64,000 bases of DNA from CAMDKS01 sp964402975 (GCA_964402975.1 CAYOEM010000008.1:58015-122014), one strand, 5' to 3'. Shown: positions 33,709 through 43,282, numbered from the stretch's first letter. Program-made: numbers and translations. Notes: generated by a model not told the origin, from the letters alone.

Positions 33709-35481
33709 TTATTTATAAGAAACGATCATAACCTTCTCAGTAAACATCTGAGACGAGATCGACTTTATGAATGCGGCCACTTCTTGCCGCTCCTCGAGAA
33801 ATACACGACTAACGGCCACTAGATTTCCTGACTTGTGAAAATATATTTTTTTACCCTGTGCGTCCGAGCGAGAGATCAGCCCTCGCAATTCATCAGCAGT
33901 TAATTTACTGCCATCATAAATGGCCTCGCGTGATCCCTTGAAAACGATATCCCCTGATATTTTTTGGCGAATTTTTTCCGCGCTTGCGCTTGTAAAACCA
34001 GCACCTGCTAGCTGCATAACAACTTTTCCAGCCCTACTGATAAAAATTCCACTCGGTGCAAGACCCTTAGATGATGCGACCCTAAAGTTATCGCTACCAG
34101 CGATCATCGGCAAAAGAAGCTGAAATTGCGATGGGGTTGTTACAATCATTTGGAATTTCAGATCAGCAGCAGCTGGTCTTTTAAATAGCTTCGCCCGCCG
34201 CACTTTTCCAGCCTCTAAGCTGCTCACCCCTACCACCAAAGGCATGGCTGACACTGCGTCTTTATATGAGCAAATAAGAACTTGACGAGTCTCACCTGCA
34301 AACGACCAAATTGGTTTTTTTCCAGGCTCTGAGATTTTCGCACCACCTCGCATCTCAAGCCGCCCACATGGAATGCCGTCTTTTCTTTCTACGTCCTGCA
34401 AATCTCCAAAATCCTCTAATTTCAGGACAAAGCTGCCCGCCCGAGGCAAGGAAACCTCCTTACGATTACCCCCCTGTTTGAGCTCAACAGCAGGAGTCCA
34501 CTGGACATTGGAACTTCCCATGGTGGGCTCGCGCCATTTCAACAAACCAATTTCACCGCGAATCTCTTTCAAGGACTCAAATGAATAGTACTCTCTTTCA
34601 AGGCTAGAGAGATCTAATTCGATCTCAGACCCCGCGGCTTGAGCCGGGGGCGAGGCAACGGGGACCACAGGCGTTTTAGGAATCTTGGGCTGCGCGGGCT
34701 TTGCTAGATTCTTTTTCACAGCAAGTGGCGCTGGCACTTCTGAGCGTGGTGTTGCTGTAGCTGGAACGTCCTCAATGGCAGCCGGCGTGGCCAGTGGACT
34801 AGCCTCTGAAAGAGGATCACCCGGAATTGGCGTATTTCCAACGACAGCGATTGGAGCCTGCTCGATAAGACTAGCCACAACTGTTGTGGGGACGGTGATT
34901 TTTGGCGTCAAGTTAGTCGGCGCCTGTTCTACGTCATTTTTCGCAGTTCTTGGCGGAGGCTTTCGACCCACAAACTCTTTTACGCCTTTTTCATCCCTAG
35001 ATACACCGCGCTCTTCACCTGGCTCGACTAAGTAGTCGCGCCCTCCCGTACGGATAATGACGGGGAATACGGTTTTAGCGCTCCGATTCAAGATGGTTTT
35101 TTTTTGGATGGCCACGGACCCTTTTGAGAGATTAATGATGTAAGTTAAACCACTTTCTTGACGAATGGAGCTCACAACCATATGTGTATTTGGACCGACG
35201 TTTGCTGCACGGCCGTCACCAAAGTCGATCACGGCTTTGGATCTAGGACCGGTCGCCAGCTTATCACCGTCAAAGACGCTCTGGCCGCCACCACCTATGG
35301 TCTTCCAGCGGATATCGTCCTCGCCACGGTAAGTTACGTCATGCTGAGTTTCAGAAATAACGGCAATTGGCACACCAGCGGTGGCAAAAAACCGATCTTC
35401 GTGCCAAAGGAGCCCAATAACGGCACTGAGACCAACTAGCCACATCCCGATGAAGAGATTTTGCTTAGATGCAGAAACCAC
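33709..35481 (-). CDS. FecR-domain-like membrane protein with long proline/alanine linker
   Basis: The 590-residue protein has an N-terminal membrane helix (FIGMWLVGLSAVIGLLW), then a FecR-like region: DKLATGPRSKAVIDFGDGRAANVGPNTHMVV (quoted in part), the S-x-A-x-I-x-F-x-D-G-x-x-x-x-x-G-x-x-T pattern, and KGSVAIQKK. A proline-, alanine- and threonine-rich linker (about residues 180-290) precedes a C-terminal domain with repeats that I cannot name. Classical FecR relays TonB-receptor signals to ECF sigma factors, but no sigma factor or receptor lies nearby. It faces away from the phosphatase at 35650. Confidence 0.6.
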   Translation of the reverse strand: MVSASKQNLFIGMWLVGLSAVIGLLWHEDRFFATAGVPIAVISETQHDVTYRGEDDIRWKTIGGGGQSVFDGDKLATGPRSKAVIDFGDGRAANVGPNTHMVVSSIRQESGLTYIINLSKGSVAIQKKTILNRSAKTVFPVIIRTGGRDYLVEPGEERGVSRDEKGVKEFVGRKPPPRTAKNDVEQAPTNLTPKITVPTTVVASLIEQAPIAVVGNTPIPGDPLSEASPLATPAAIEDVPATATPRSEVPAPLAVKKNLAKPAQPKIPKTPVVPVASPPAQAAGSEIELDLSSLEREYYSFESLKEIRGEIGLLKWREPTMGSSNVQWTPAVELKQGGNRKEVSLPRAGSFVLKLEDFGDLQDVERKDGIPCGRLEMRGGAKISEPGKKPIWSFAGETRQVLICSYKDAVSAMPLVVGVSSLEAGKVRRAKLFKRPAAADLKFQMIVTTPSQFQLLLPMIAGSDNFRVASSKGLAPSGIFISRAGKVVMQLAGAGFTSASAEKIRQKISGDIVFKGSREAIYDGSKLTADELRGLISRSDAQGKKIYFHKSGNLVAVSRVFLEERQEVAAFIKSISSQMFTEKVMIVSYK

Positions 35482-35649
35482 TAAGACTACTCCAATAACT
35501 GAGATAATTTATGCAAATAACAATTCATTTCACGCTATCTCAACTTCTCATCGGCTGCGGCGTTAAAAAGTTTAGTATCCCTCCAGCCTAATATTTATTC
35601 CAATTAATCCGAAGCATCAGTGCGCTTAATGACTATTTGGGAAGGGACC

Positions 35650-37956
35650 ATGGCCGAACGTCTCGGATCTAGATCTTTGTCCGCCAAACTGGGCTATCTG
35701 ATGACCATCGTCATCAGTTTTACTGTCATTGCGTTAACCGTTCAGTCAGCTGGACGATTCAGCTCATATATAATCCAAAACATAGAGGAATCATCCACAA
35801 GTTTAGCTGAGAGGACGGCACGAGAAGTTTCATTTATTATTGAAAACTGGCTGTCACAGATGGCGGTGACCGTATCGCGCTTACCGGCACAAAGCGGACA
35901 ACAGACGAGCGCGGATCCGGGACTGACGGCGGCGCTGCGAGCTGACCGCGATCTTCTGGCAGCCAACCTCTATGTCATCACGAACGGCCAGGCGCAATTA
36001 TTGCGCTATGCACAGCAACCAGCAAAAGATGCCTCCGCTCATACTAACCCAGCCGCAAAGCACCAGGCCTTAAAAGTCGCCATGGATTCGTTGGCCAAAG
36101 AAGCCGCTGGCAATCCAAAAATTTTTACTGACGACCGCGTCATTCTAAATGTAACCCCAGAGGTGAAGTCACCGACCATTCTTATGGCTTTAAAGCTGTC
36201 AATCCCTGGCAATGACAGTAAGTTCGCTGTTATAGCCGTAGTGGCTGACATGACGCGAATTCAGCTCAGTTTACCTCAAAGTCGAAACACATCAGGATTT
36301 ATCATTGACCGTAAAGGATTTTTTTTCGCTTCAACAGAAGAAGAAAAAATTGCTGCTAAAAAAACAGCCCGCAACAACGAACTTGTTAGAAAGGCCTTGG
36401 AATTGCGAGCACCATCTGGATTTCTATCAAATTACTCGAGTGGTTCCACCCGGGAAAAAATCGGAAGTTATGCTCAACTGCCAGGCTCTTTACCTTTTTT
36501 TGTTATCGTTGAACGAGATAGGGCTGCCGCATTTCAGGCCGTCACTAAATTGTATGTATCATCTGCACTTTGGGGTATACTCCTAATTCTTCTTGCCGCG
36601 ATGATTAGTTATTTGACGGCCGGTACAATAACCAAAAATCTTAAGAATCTCGTATCGGCAACGAAGCGAATTGCCGGTGGCGATTTCGCTGTTCGGTTAC
36701 AGCCCAGCTCAAATGATGAAGTAGCCCTTCTCAGTCATAGCGTCAACCACATGGCTGGAAAGATTCAGTTCCTCATGAGTTCAGAGATTGAAAAAGCCCG
36801 GTTTGAAAAAGAGCTGGAAACCGCACAAATGGTTCAGTCGACATTCTTCCCTAAAAAGGAAATATCAAAAGCATTTTTTAACGTGACAGGCAGTTATCAA
36901 CCCGCTACCGAGTGTGGTGGAGATTTATGGGGCCATTTCTCAGTCAGTGAGGATGTCGAATTAGTGTTTATAGCTGATGCGATGGGACACGGAGCACCGG
37001 CTGCTCTCGTAACAGCAATTGCATTTGCCGTTTGTAAATCAGTTGAAACAATTCTAAGGGAGGACTCAAAAATCGACGCTTCCCCATCCCGTCTTTTAAA
37101 AAGACTAAATGAAATCATTCTAGATGCGGTCGACGGGAAAATCAGCATGACCTTCTTTGTTGCAGTTATTGATTTCAAAACCGGAACGATGACGTATTCC
37201 AACGCGGGTCATAATTTCCCGTTTGTATTGGCAACCAGCAAGGACGATCCTCGCCTCGGAGCCGCGGCGAAACGATCCGCCTCGCAAGGTGGCACGTTTC
37301 CGATCACACTGACTTTGCAGGGCAATCCGCTGGGCGTAGAAAGGGGCAGCGAGTTTAAAGAGAAGACTCTTCAGATTGCTGCTGGTGATAAGATTATCCT
37401 ATTCACAGACGGACTGATCGAGAACACTCGCAACGGAAGCGAACCACTTGGACGAAAAGCGCTGATCAATCTGGCTTGTCAGGGAGAGGCCATCTCAGCT
37501 GAGGGACTTAAAAACTTGCTAATATCTGAAGGCGCCGCTCGTTACGGATTCGACAATCTTACTGACGATGTTACGATCGTTGTTGCAGAGGTCGCTAGCC
37601 ACTGGAAAACGCAGGAACATCCAAAAATTGATATCGAGCCGTCCAATGTCGTAGCTTCTACACACTTGCCCGATATCGGCGGTTCAGAGCTTGAAGTATC
37701 GATACCGCCTCCTCCGCCACCAGTGAAATCAATACCGCTACCTATCGAAGCACTGGTCATTGAGAAAGAAGCGGTGCTTGATCTAGCGCCTACAAGTGAT
37801 GTACCAAATTTCTCCTTGTCGCTCACGCCAGATGCTGGCCCTCAGGCAGAGTTGCCGGTCTCTGCGGCATTTGACCTTGGGTCCGACCCAACGCCAGAGG
37901 CGGACAAAAATCCCGAAACACCACTTGCGAGCAAACCAATTCGGTCAACCGGCTAA
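35650..37956 (+). CDS. Membrane sensor/HAMP/SpoIIE-type serine phosphatase
   Basis: Domains in order: membrane helix (residues about 15-35), a periplasmic Cache-like sensor (to about 295), second helix (about 300-320), HAMP (about 320-372), then a SpoIIE/PP2C phosphatase with ADAMGHGAPAALVT (metal Asp), YSNAGHNFPFV, IILFTDGLIENT and DDVTIVVAEV (metal Asp pair). A last 130 residues form an acidic, proline-rich tail (IPPPPPPVKS). These enzymes dephosphorylate anti-sigma-factor antagonists in partner-switching pathways; no antagonist gene is in the window. ATG 35650 follows AAGGGACC closely; ATG 35629 is possible. It overlaps the next gene's 3' end by four bases. Confidence 0.82.
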   Translation: MAERLGSRSLSAKLGYLMTIVISFTVIALTVQSAGRFSSYIIQNIEESSTSLAERTAREVSFIIENWLSQMAVTVSRLPAQSGQQTSADPGLTAALRADRDLLAANLYVITNGQAQLLRYAQQPAKDASAHTNPAAKHQALKVAMDSLAKEAAGNPKIFTDDRVILNVTPEVKSPTILMALKLSIPGNDSKFAVIAVVADMTRIQLSLPQSRNTSGFIIDRKGFFFASTEEEKIAAKKTARNNELVRKALELRAPSGFLSNYSSGSTREKIGSYAQLPGSLPFFVIVERDRAAAFQAVTKLYVSSALWGILLILLAAMISYLTAGTITKNLKNLVSATKRIAGGDFAVRLQPSSNDEVALLSHSVNHMAGKIQFLMSSEIEKARFEKELETAQMVQSTFFPKKEISKAFFNVTGSYQPATECGGDLWGHFSVSEDVELVFIADAMGHGAPAALVTAIAFAVCKSVETILREDSKIDASPSRLLKRLNEIILDAVDGKISMTFFVAVIDFKTGTMTYSNAGHNFPFVLATSKDDPRLGAAAKRSASQGGTFPITLTLQGNPLGVERGSEFKEKTLQIAAGDKIILFTDGLIENTRNGSEPLGRKALINLACQGEAISAEGLKNLLISEGAARYGFDNLTDDVTIVVAEVASHWKTQEHPKIDIEPSNVVASTHLPDIGGSELEVSIPPPPPPVKSIPLPIEALVIEKEAVLDLAPTSDVPNFSLSLTPDAGPQAELPVSAAFDLGSDPTPEADKNPETPLASKPIRSTG

Positions 37957-38669
37957 TCCGTCGCCTGGCTTCTTACAGCAATTTTCCAGCCGTTACCATA
38001 GTGGGTTTCTAGTCGACACTCGAAACTTTGCTCGATCTTTCTGCGCAGCCGCGAAATGTGGCTATCAATAGTACTCGCGGAAACTCGAACCCCTGGCCAA
38101 ACCGCTTTAACTAGTTCATCTCTACTAATCGTCTTATTTGCGGCAACTGCCAGGACATGTAAAATTCTTACTTCCTTTGGGGTGAGAGGTTCTTCGAGAC
38201 CCGAGGCTGCTACGCGCAAGCGAGCCAAATCACGATCAACCTCAATGTCACCGATTTTTATTATTCTCTCCGTTACAATGGGCCCTTGATCGCGCTGGTT
38301 GCTGGAAAATATGCCGCGAAGATGCCACGCTATCAACTTCGGCTCTTGCCCATTGGATACATGTGGGACTTTAAAAACATCCAATAACTGATGCTGGGCG
38401 TCTGTTAGGTCCCCAAGCACGCAGACCTGCGTGCTTTTTATATGGATCAAACACATGGAAAGAGTTGCGTGAACTTCGGTCAATGCATGATTTTGCGACA
38501 AGTGAATGAGGCATAAAAAATCATCCGCTTTCGGGATTTCGCCCAATTTCAAAAGTCGACTTAAGCTTTGTAAGCTTGCGATTCGCCGAACTGCATAAAG
38601 CCCTGCAAGCACGTCCGACAACTCGGAACTCACAGTATCGTTCGGGGCAACAAGCCATATCATGGACAT
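37953..38669 (-). CDS. OmpR-type winged-helix regulator with non-phosphorylatable receiver
   Basis: The C-terminal 100 residues are a clear OmpR/PhoB DNA-binding domain: PLTPKEVRILHVLAVAANKTISRDEL, then VWPGVRVSASTIDSHISRLRRKIE (in parts) and HYGNGWKI. The N-terminal 120 residues sit where a receiver belongs but show no Asp pair near the N-terminus and no phospho-acceptor: the strand reads DFLCLIHLSQN, with His at the Asp position. So it is likely regulated without phosphorylation. It is tail-to-tail with the phosphatase gene (four-base overlap) and diverges from the threonine deaminase gene. Confidence 0.75.
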   Translation of the reverse strand: MSMIWLVAPNDTVSSELSDVLAGLYAVRRIASLQSLSRLLKLGEIPKADDFLCLIHLSQNHALTEVHATLSMCLIHIKSTQVCVLGDLTDAQHQLLDVFKVPHVSNGQEPKLIAWHLRGIFSSNQRDQGPIVTERIIKIGDIEVDRDLARLRVAASGLEEPLTPKEVRILHVLAVAANKTISRDELVKAVWPGVRVSASTIDSHISRLRRKIEQSFECRLETHYGNGWKIAVRSQATD

Positions 38670-38744
38670 GACAGACCCTTTGCATTTATGATTATGGTCT
38701 GATATTTGAACTTCTGTACTTATTCTAACCTATTCTGGTACATT

Positions 38745-40010
38745 ATGACGATTCAAGACAACTCCCGGCCCCAAGATTGGAAAATCACCGATACTGAGAT
38801 AAATCTTCAAGAAATTCGCGCCGCTAAAGGTCGTATTGAAAAATATGTACCCATCACCCCGGTGACCAAAAGTCTGTCTAATTCCCAAAAACTTGGGTTG
38901 GGCGTATTTTTCAAGCTTGAAAACTTTAACATCACAGGCTCTTTCAAGATCAGGGGCGCTGGAAATGCGCTACTTTCGGATAGCGCTGGAGACAGAGAAT
39001 CTACAGTTATCGCAGCCAGCGCGGGAAATCACGCCCAAGGCGTGGCATATATGGCGCGACTTCTAGGCCGGAAAGCTACAATTTTCATGCCCGAGAGAAC
39101 CCCTATGGTCAAGGTGGTGGCTACAAAATCGCACGGCGCAGAGGTGATACTGACGGGGGCTGTTTATGATGACGCCTATCAAGCTGCCGTTGAATACCGT
39201 GATAAAAACGGGGGAACAATTGTTCATGCATTTGCCGACGCCCCCGTCATCAACGGCCAAGGAACGGTGGGACTCGAGATTATTGAGCAACTATCTAATG
39301 TAGGCGTTGTTATTGTTCCCATCGGCGGCGGCGGCTTGATCGGCGGCATTGGTTGTGCTGTAAAGGCTCTTCGGCCCGATATCAAGGTTATCGGAGTTCA
39401 AACAAAATCCTTTCCTGCCATGAAAGAATCTTTAGCAGCAGGTCGAATTGTTGGGACCACTTCAGGCATGACTATCGCAGATGGAATTGCCGTTAAACGC
39501 CCAAGTCCACGCACATTGTCGCTGGCGCAGCGATACGTTGATGACATCCTGCTCGTTAATGACGACGAAATCGCTGCGGCTATCATGAGCCTTATGGAAA
39601 AAGATCATGTCCTAGCCGAAGGGGCTGGAGCTGCCGGCGTCGCAGCCATTCAAGTTTACGGCTCCCAAATCGCTGCTATGGCTAATAAGAAGGATATTTG
39701 CTGTGTGATATGTGGCGGAAACATCGACGTGACCCTTCTCGGCCGAATCGCCAATCGCGGGTTGATTGCAACAGGACGGATGATGCGGTTGACTGTAAGA
39801 ATGGCGGACAGACCTGGACAACTAGCGGAGCTTCTGCGCGCCCTTGGCAACACCGGAGCCAATCTGATCGACCTCAGGCATAACAGGCATTTTGGAGCGC
39901 TTTATTACAGTGACGTCGATGTCGAGATTGACCTGGAAACCATCGATTTCAATCACCAAGATCTCATTAAAAAAACTTTGGATAAGTTAGGCATGCACTA
40001 CCAAGTGTAG
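38745..40010 (+). CDS. Threonine ammonia-lyase (threonine deaminase) with ACT domain
   Basis: The enzyme makes 2-oxobutanoate and ammonia from threonine, a first step of isoleucine synthesis or of threonine breakdown. The PLP site is NITGSFKIRGAGNAL (Lys about residue 68); the glycine loop is VPIGGGGLIGGI, and ICGGNIDVT closes the fold. The last 80 residues (RLTVRMADRPGQLAELLRAL) form a single ACT domain, as in the TdcB-like/short IlvA group and unlike the two-ACT E. coli IlvA. ATG 38745 gives 421 residues; the ribosome site is weak. Product oxobutanoate could in principle feed propionyl-CoA to the mutase operon (inference). Confidence 0.9.
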   Translation: MTIQDNSRPQDWKITDTEINLQEIRAAKGRIEKYVPITPVTKSLSNSQKLGLGVFFKLENFNITGSFKIRGAGNALLSDSAGDRESTVIAASAGNHAQGVAYMARLLGRKATIFMPERTPMVKVVATKSHGAEVILTGAVYDDAYQAAVEYRDKNGGTIVHAFADAPVINGQGTVGLEIIEQLSNVGVVIVPIGGGGLIGGIGCAVKALRPDIKVIGVQTKSFPAMKESLAAGRIVGTTSGMTIADGIAVKRPSPRTLSLAQRYVDDILLVNDDEIAAAIMSLMEKDHVLAEGAGAAGVAAIQVYGSQIAAMANKKDICCVICGGNIDVTLLGRIANRGLIATGRMMRLTVRMADRPGQLAELLRALGNTGANLIDLRHNRHFGALYYSDVDVEIDLETIDFNHQDLIKKTLDKLGMHYQV

Positions 40011-40014
40011 TGTC

Positions 40015-40641
40015 CTACATCATCCGGCTATTCCATGGTTTATACAGATTATGCGACAAGCCAAGTTGCTCTAGAATTTTTCCGACACAGAAATCTACTA
40101 TGTCTTCGATCGTCTTAGGTTGCTGATAGAAACCAGGCATTAGAGGAATAATCTCCGCGCCAGCTTCACAAACTGACGTCATGTTTCGCAGATGAATTAG
40201 GCTCAAAGGCGTCTCTCGGGGGCATATTAGCAGCTTTTTACGCTGCTTTAAAACGACGTCCGCACTTCTCTCCAAAAGATTACTTGAGATACCCGATGCA
40301 ACACGCGCCAATGACCCCATGCTACATGGCGCGATAACCATTGCATCGGGCGCAGCCGTTCCGCTCGCGCATGGCGCAAACAAATCCTCATTTTTGAAGA
40401 CTCTGATTGTTTCTTTTTCTGCCGCGTTGAGTTGGCCGGCCATAGCTCGTAGCAACAAGCTTTTCTTACCTAATTCATGGGCCGCAACTTTAGCGCCACT
40501 ATCGGTGCTTACAAGGTAGATACGGTCGACATGATCGACAAGGAGCTGCAAAAGTCGATCAGCATAAATCGAGCCTGACGCACCAGTAACGCCGACGAGG
40601 ATTCGATTCATACGATTTGATGTTGAGTTAATTTTTGACAT
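40015..40641 (-). CDS. ubiX: UbiX-type flavin prenyltransferase
   Basis: UbiX makes prenylated FMN, the cofactor of UbiD-type decarboxylases. The Rossmann-like N-terminus ILVGVTGASGSIYADRLLQ is canonical, with the Ser in TGASGS; PDAMVIAPCSMGSLARVASGIS and RKKLLICPRETPLSLIHLRNM follow (parts). At 208 residues it is full length. Its first codons overlap the 3' end of the UbiA-like gene by 14 bases; ATG 40611 is an alternative start. Pairing with a UbiA-like gene is typical of the futalosine pathway, where mqn decarboxylase steps need prenyl-FMN. Confidence 0.9.
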   Translation of the reverse strand: MSKINSTSNRMNRILVGVTGASGSIYADRLLQLLVDHVDRIYLVSTDSGAKVAAHELGKKSLLLRAMAGQLNAAEKETIRVFKNEDLFAPCASGTAAPDAMVIAPCSMGSLARVASGISSNLLERSADVVLKQRKKLLICPRETPLSLIHLRNMTSVCEAGAEIIPLMPGFYQQPKTIEDIVDFCVGKILEQLGLSHNLYKPWNSRMM

Positions 40642-41503
40642 AAAAGTCTACCGCAACAAAGAAGAGAAAAAGTACGCTCACCATGGCATTTAAATTGAAA
40701 AATGCCATATTGATTTTATCTGATGTTCCAAGTCTCATCGCATCACGAATCAGCCAATGCTCAACGGATAATATCGCCGCAACAACAGCAACGCCAGAAT
40801 ACCAAAATATCCCGCCACCAGCCGCCATACCAGCAAAGACTAGGGCAACCATCATAACTGCGAATGACGCGCGACTAAGCCAAATCGCAGCTATATGACC
40901 AAGTTTAGCAGGCGCACTGTGAAGACCGTGCTGGCGATCAAAATCCTGGTCCTGCAGTGAGTAGAGAAGATCAAAACCGGCAGTCCAAAGAGCCACAGCT
41001 AAACCAACCAAGACTACGGGTGTGGTTACTCGACCAAAAAGAGCAATCTCTGCCGCAAGAGGTGCCAGCCCAAGACATAATCCGAGGTACCAGTGCGTCA
41101 ACCATGAGAGCTTCTTCATAAGGCTGTAAAACGCCAGAACAACCAATAAGGGCGGAGACAAATATCCTGCCAACTTAGAAAGACTGAAAGCTGTGGCGAT
41201 GAACAGGACTCCACAGGCCGTCGTGATAATCAGGTAGGAGCGTGGAGACGCTGAACCTGACGGTAAAACTCGCATCTTTGTGCGGCTGTTGGCCGCGTCA
41301 ATATCTCGGTCCAGAAACCGATTCATACCCATAGCGAAACTACGAGCAAGAATCATACAAACTACAATTTTTAAAAACTTAAAAGCCGTAATATCTAGAG
41401 GTCCGGAAAGTAGCAACGCCACGCCAACAAACGGTAGCGCAAAAATACTGTGCGATAATTTGATATCACGGGCGAACGCTCGTAGGTTTTGCATAAAATC
41501 CAT
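40628..41503 (-). CDS. UbiA-family polyprenyltransferase, probably MqnP
   Basis: This multi-helix membrane protein transfers a polyprenyl chain to an aromatic acid. The first acidic motif is NRFLDRDIDAANSRT and the second DLLYSLQDQDFDRQHG, both D-x-x-x-D-type; the N-terminus has LSHSIFALPFVGVALLL. In menaquinone synthesis by the futalosine route the prenyl donor enzyme is MqnP, and the linked ubiX and the mqnC at 20750 favour that over ubiquinone UbiA. The start is uncertain: ATG 41503 lies after the upstream gene's stop, but 41545 and 41527 are also open. Coupled to ubiX by a 14-base overlap. Confidence 0.8.
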   Translation of the reverse strand: MDFMQNLRAFARDIKLSHSIFALPFVGVALLLSGPLDITAFKFLKIVVCMILARSFAMGMNRFLDRDIDAANSRTKMRVLPSGSASPRSYLIITTACGVLFIATAFSLSKLAGYLSPPLLVVLAFYSLMKKLSWLTHWYLGLCLGLAPLAAEIALFGRVTTPVVLVGLAVALWTAGFDLLYSLQDQDFDRQHGLHSAPAKLGHIAAIWLSRASFAVMMVALVFAGMAAGGGIFWYSGVAVVAAILSVEHWLIRDAMRLGTSDKINMAFFNLNAMVSVLFLFFVAVDFYVKN

Positions 41504-41511
41504 ACGCCAAT

Positions 41512-42702
41512 CTAAAGAGATAACTTGCATAACTTGTATTTCCAAAGATCTTTTTCACGGTATCTAAAGGCGCCAACGCCATCCTTAGGCCCCAGGTAAC
41601 CTGCTGCCAATATAGCGCCCCGCTCAAAAACACCCGCATCTGGAAGTTGCGTGGCACCCGCACCATCAACTTTGACCCGACTAAGCACCCCCTCAGAGTC
41701 GACCCACTGCATGAGGTTCACAAAGGCACTGGTTCCATTGGATAACCATACAGGTTCGCCAACGTGGACATCAGCAAAAGGAAATTCTTTCTGCCAAACA
41801 ATTCGCGATGCTGAAGATGACGGCTCGAGGGAAGCAACAATCAGAACGCCTTGCCCCACCATGGAATCACCACGAACGCTTGCCATCATAAGCTTATTAC
41901 CCAGCATCGTAGTCGACCAACTCTCCATACCACCTTTGGTTGACAGCGAGAACTTACTAGTCGCCTTAAACGACCCAGAGGGATCGAGACTTGTGATCGA
42001 AAAATTAGACGTATTTACGTCCTTGGAGCCACGTATATTTTCTATAACGTAAGCAGACGTCCCACTCTGGTCACCCACAAGTGATGCATATCTCGATCGA
42101 CTCTGAAAACTCGAAATGTTAAATTGCCACTTTGCATCCGAACTGACCGATGCGAACACATATGAAGCTTCTTCGTCACTATGGCTAACCTGCAACCACC
42201 AGCCATTACTTACCGCGACAACTCGACCAGTTTCCGCCTCCATCGGTAATGATGTGGCCATTCGTCCGACAAGCTGATTATCCTGCACAGATCTGACTTC
42301 GAGCCAGGCTCTGTCTTTTTTATTCTGGATAACAAACGCCAGAGCATCCTTGCCCATGTCGACCGGAGCAAGGACGAAAGCATCATACCCAATTGGTAGA
42401 GGCGTTAAGTCATCTACACTTAAGTTCACAGAGCCCTCAGTTTTTGCAAAAACTGGCATCCGACTCCCGTTACGAAGTCGAATACCTGCGACAAAACCAC
42501 CGGTTTGAGTCGCGTTGGCGGCCATGTAACTGACATCCAATTCACTCTCTTTCAGTGGCCATGGCTTGCACTTTAAAGTCGACACCGCCGTAAGATGTGA
42601 CCATTCGGACTCCATAGCCTCGGGCGAACTGCCCGTTGTACAAGAAAAGAAGGCGACCAACGTGAGGGCTAAAATTAAAGCTTTTTTGGGTTCTTTTTTC
42701 AT
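41512..42702 (-). CDS. Hypothetical lipoprotein, beta-rich
   Basis: It starts MKKEPKKALILALTLVAFFSC, a lipoprotein signal with lipobox AFFSC. The mature part (about 375 residues) has repeated strand-like stretches spaced 45-50 residues apart, with Trp, Gly and polar residues alternating (WLEVRS, WWLQVSH, WQFNISS, WSTTMLGN), which suggests a beta-propeller or beta-solenoid. No domain was recognised. ATG 42702 with GGAGA directly upstream is preferred over 42732. It is just upstream of, and on the same strand as, the UbiA-like gene. Confidence 0.6.
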   Translation of the reverse strand: MKKEPKKALILALTLVAFFSCTTGSSPEAMESEWSHLTAVSTLKCKPWPLKESELDVSYMAANATQTGGFVAGIRLRNGSRMPVFAKTEGSVNLSVDDLTPLPIGYDAFVLAPVDMGKDALAFVIQNKKDRAWLEVRSVQDNQLVGRMATSLPMEAETGRVVAVSNGWWLQVSHSDEEASYVFASVSSDAKWQFNISSFQSRSRYASLVGDQSGTSAYVIENIRGSKDVNTSNFSITSLDPSGSFKATSKFSLSTKGGMESWSTTMLGNKLMMASVRGDSMVGQGVLIVASLEPSSSASRIVWQKEFPFADVHVGEPVWLSNGTSAFVNLMQWVDSEGVLSRVKVDGAGATQLPDAGVFERGAILAAGYLGPKDGVGAFRYREKDLWKYKLCKLSL

Positions 42703-42838
42703 AATCTCCAAAAGCGGCTTTGACACAATCACGATACCGCTCTCTTTCAGGGACTGCTACCCCGCTAAAGGTTTGTCGAAACTTACCGAATAACTCAACA
42801 GGTTAGGAACTTTTTTGTAGCACAAAAAGAGAACTGAT

Positions 42839-43171
42839 ATGAGCTCAAAATTCTTAAAAGTACTGGTGTTCCTAGGGTTGCTGTTAAGCACTGCATCTTG
42901 CAGAGGCGTCTTTTTCGCCCCGGACCTGACCCCCGGTACTGTCCAGCTACCATACATGAAAAACTCAAGCAATGAATGCTACTTTCTCGACGAGTTTATG
43001 CCGACTCCGGATGCCCTCATAACGGGCCGTAGCGGCAATCTATCCCTCCGTTATTACTCCTATAAAGGGGCAACCTACAAGCAGTGGGAAAACACCCGCA
43101 TCAATCTATCTTTTTATTCAAACGACACCCGTTGCTGGTCTCTGTTTGAGGAATTTTACACGGTCCAATAG
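42839..43171 (+). CDS. Small hypothetical lipoprotein
   Basis: It opens MSSKFLKVLVFLGLLLSTASC with lipobox STASC, so the mature protein is 90 residues and lipid-anchored. The mature part has aromatic-rich stretches (LRYYSYKGATYKQW, INLSFYS) and two Cys (ECYFLD, RCWSLF) that could form a disulfide. No family was recognised. The gene diverges from the lipoprotein at 41512. Confidence 0.65.
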   Translation: MSSKFLKVLVFLGLLLSTASCRGVFFAPDLTPGTVQLPYMKNSSNECYFLDEFMPTPDALITGRSGNLSLRYYSYKGATYKQWENTRINLSFYSNDTRCWSLFEEFYTVQ

Positions 43172-43282
43172 TCGATATGTAACGAGTCCGTGAACCGCGT
43201 CAAGGCCAGTCCTATACGCGGATCGGACAAATTTTTGATATAATTCCAGCAGGCAACACTCTTAATTTGGAGAATTTCTTCT

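Noticed and set aside
34685..35035. A 116-codon plus-strand frame opposite the FecR-like gene.
   Set aside because: The Ala/Gly/Ser-rich product is the complement of the proline/alanine-rich linker.
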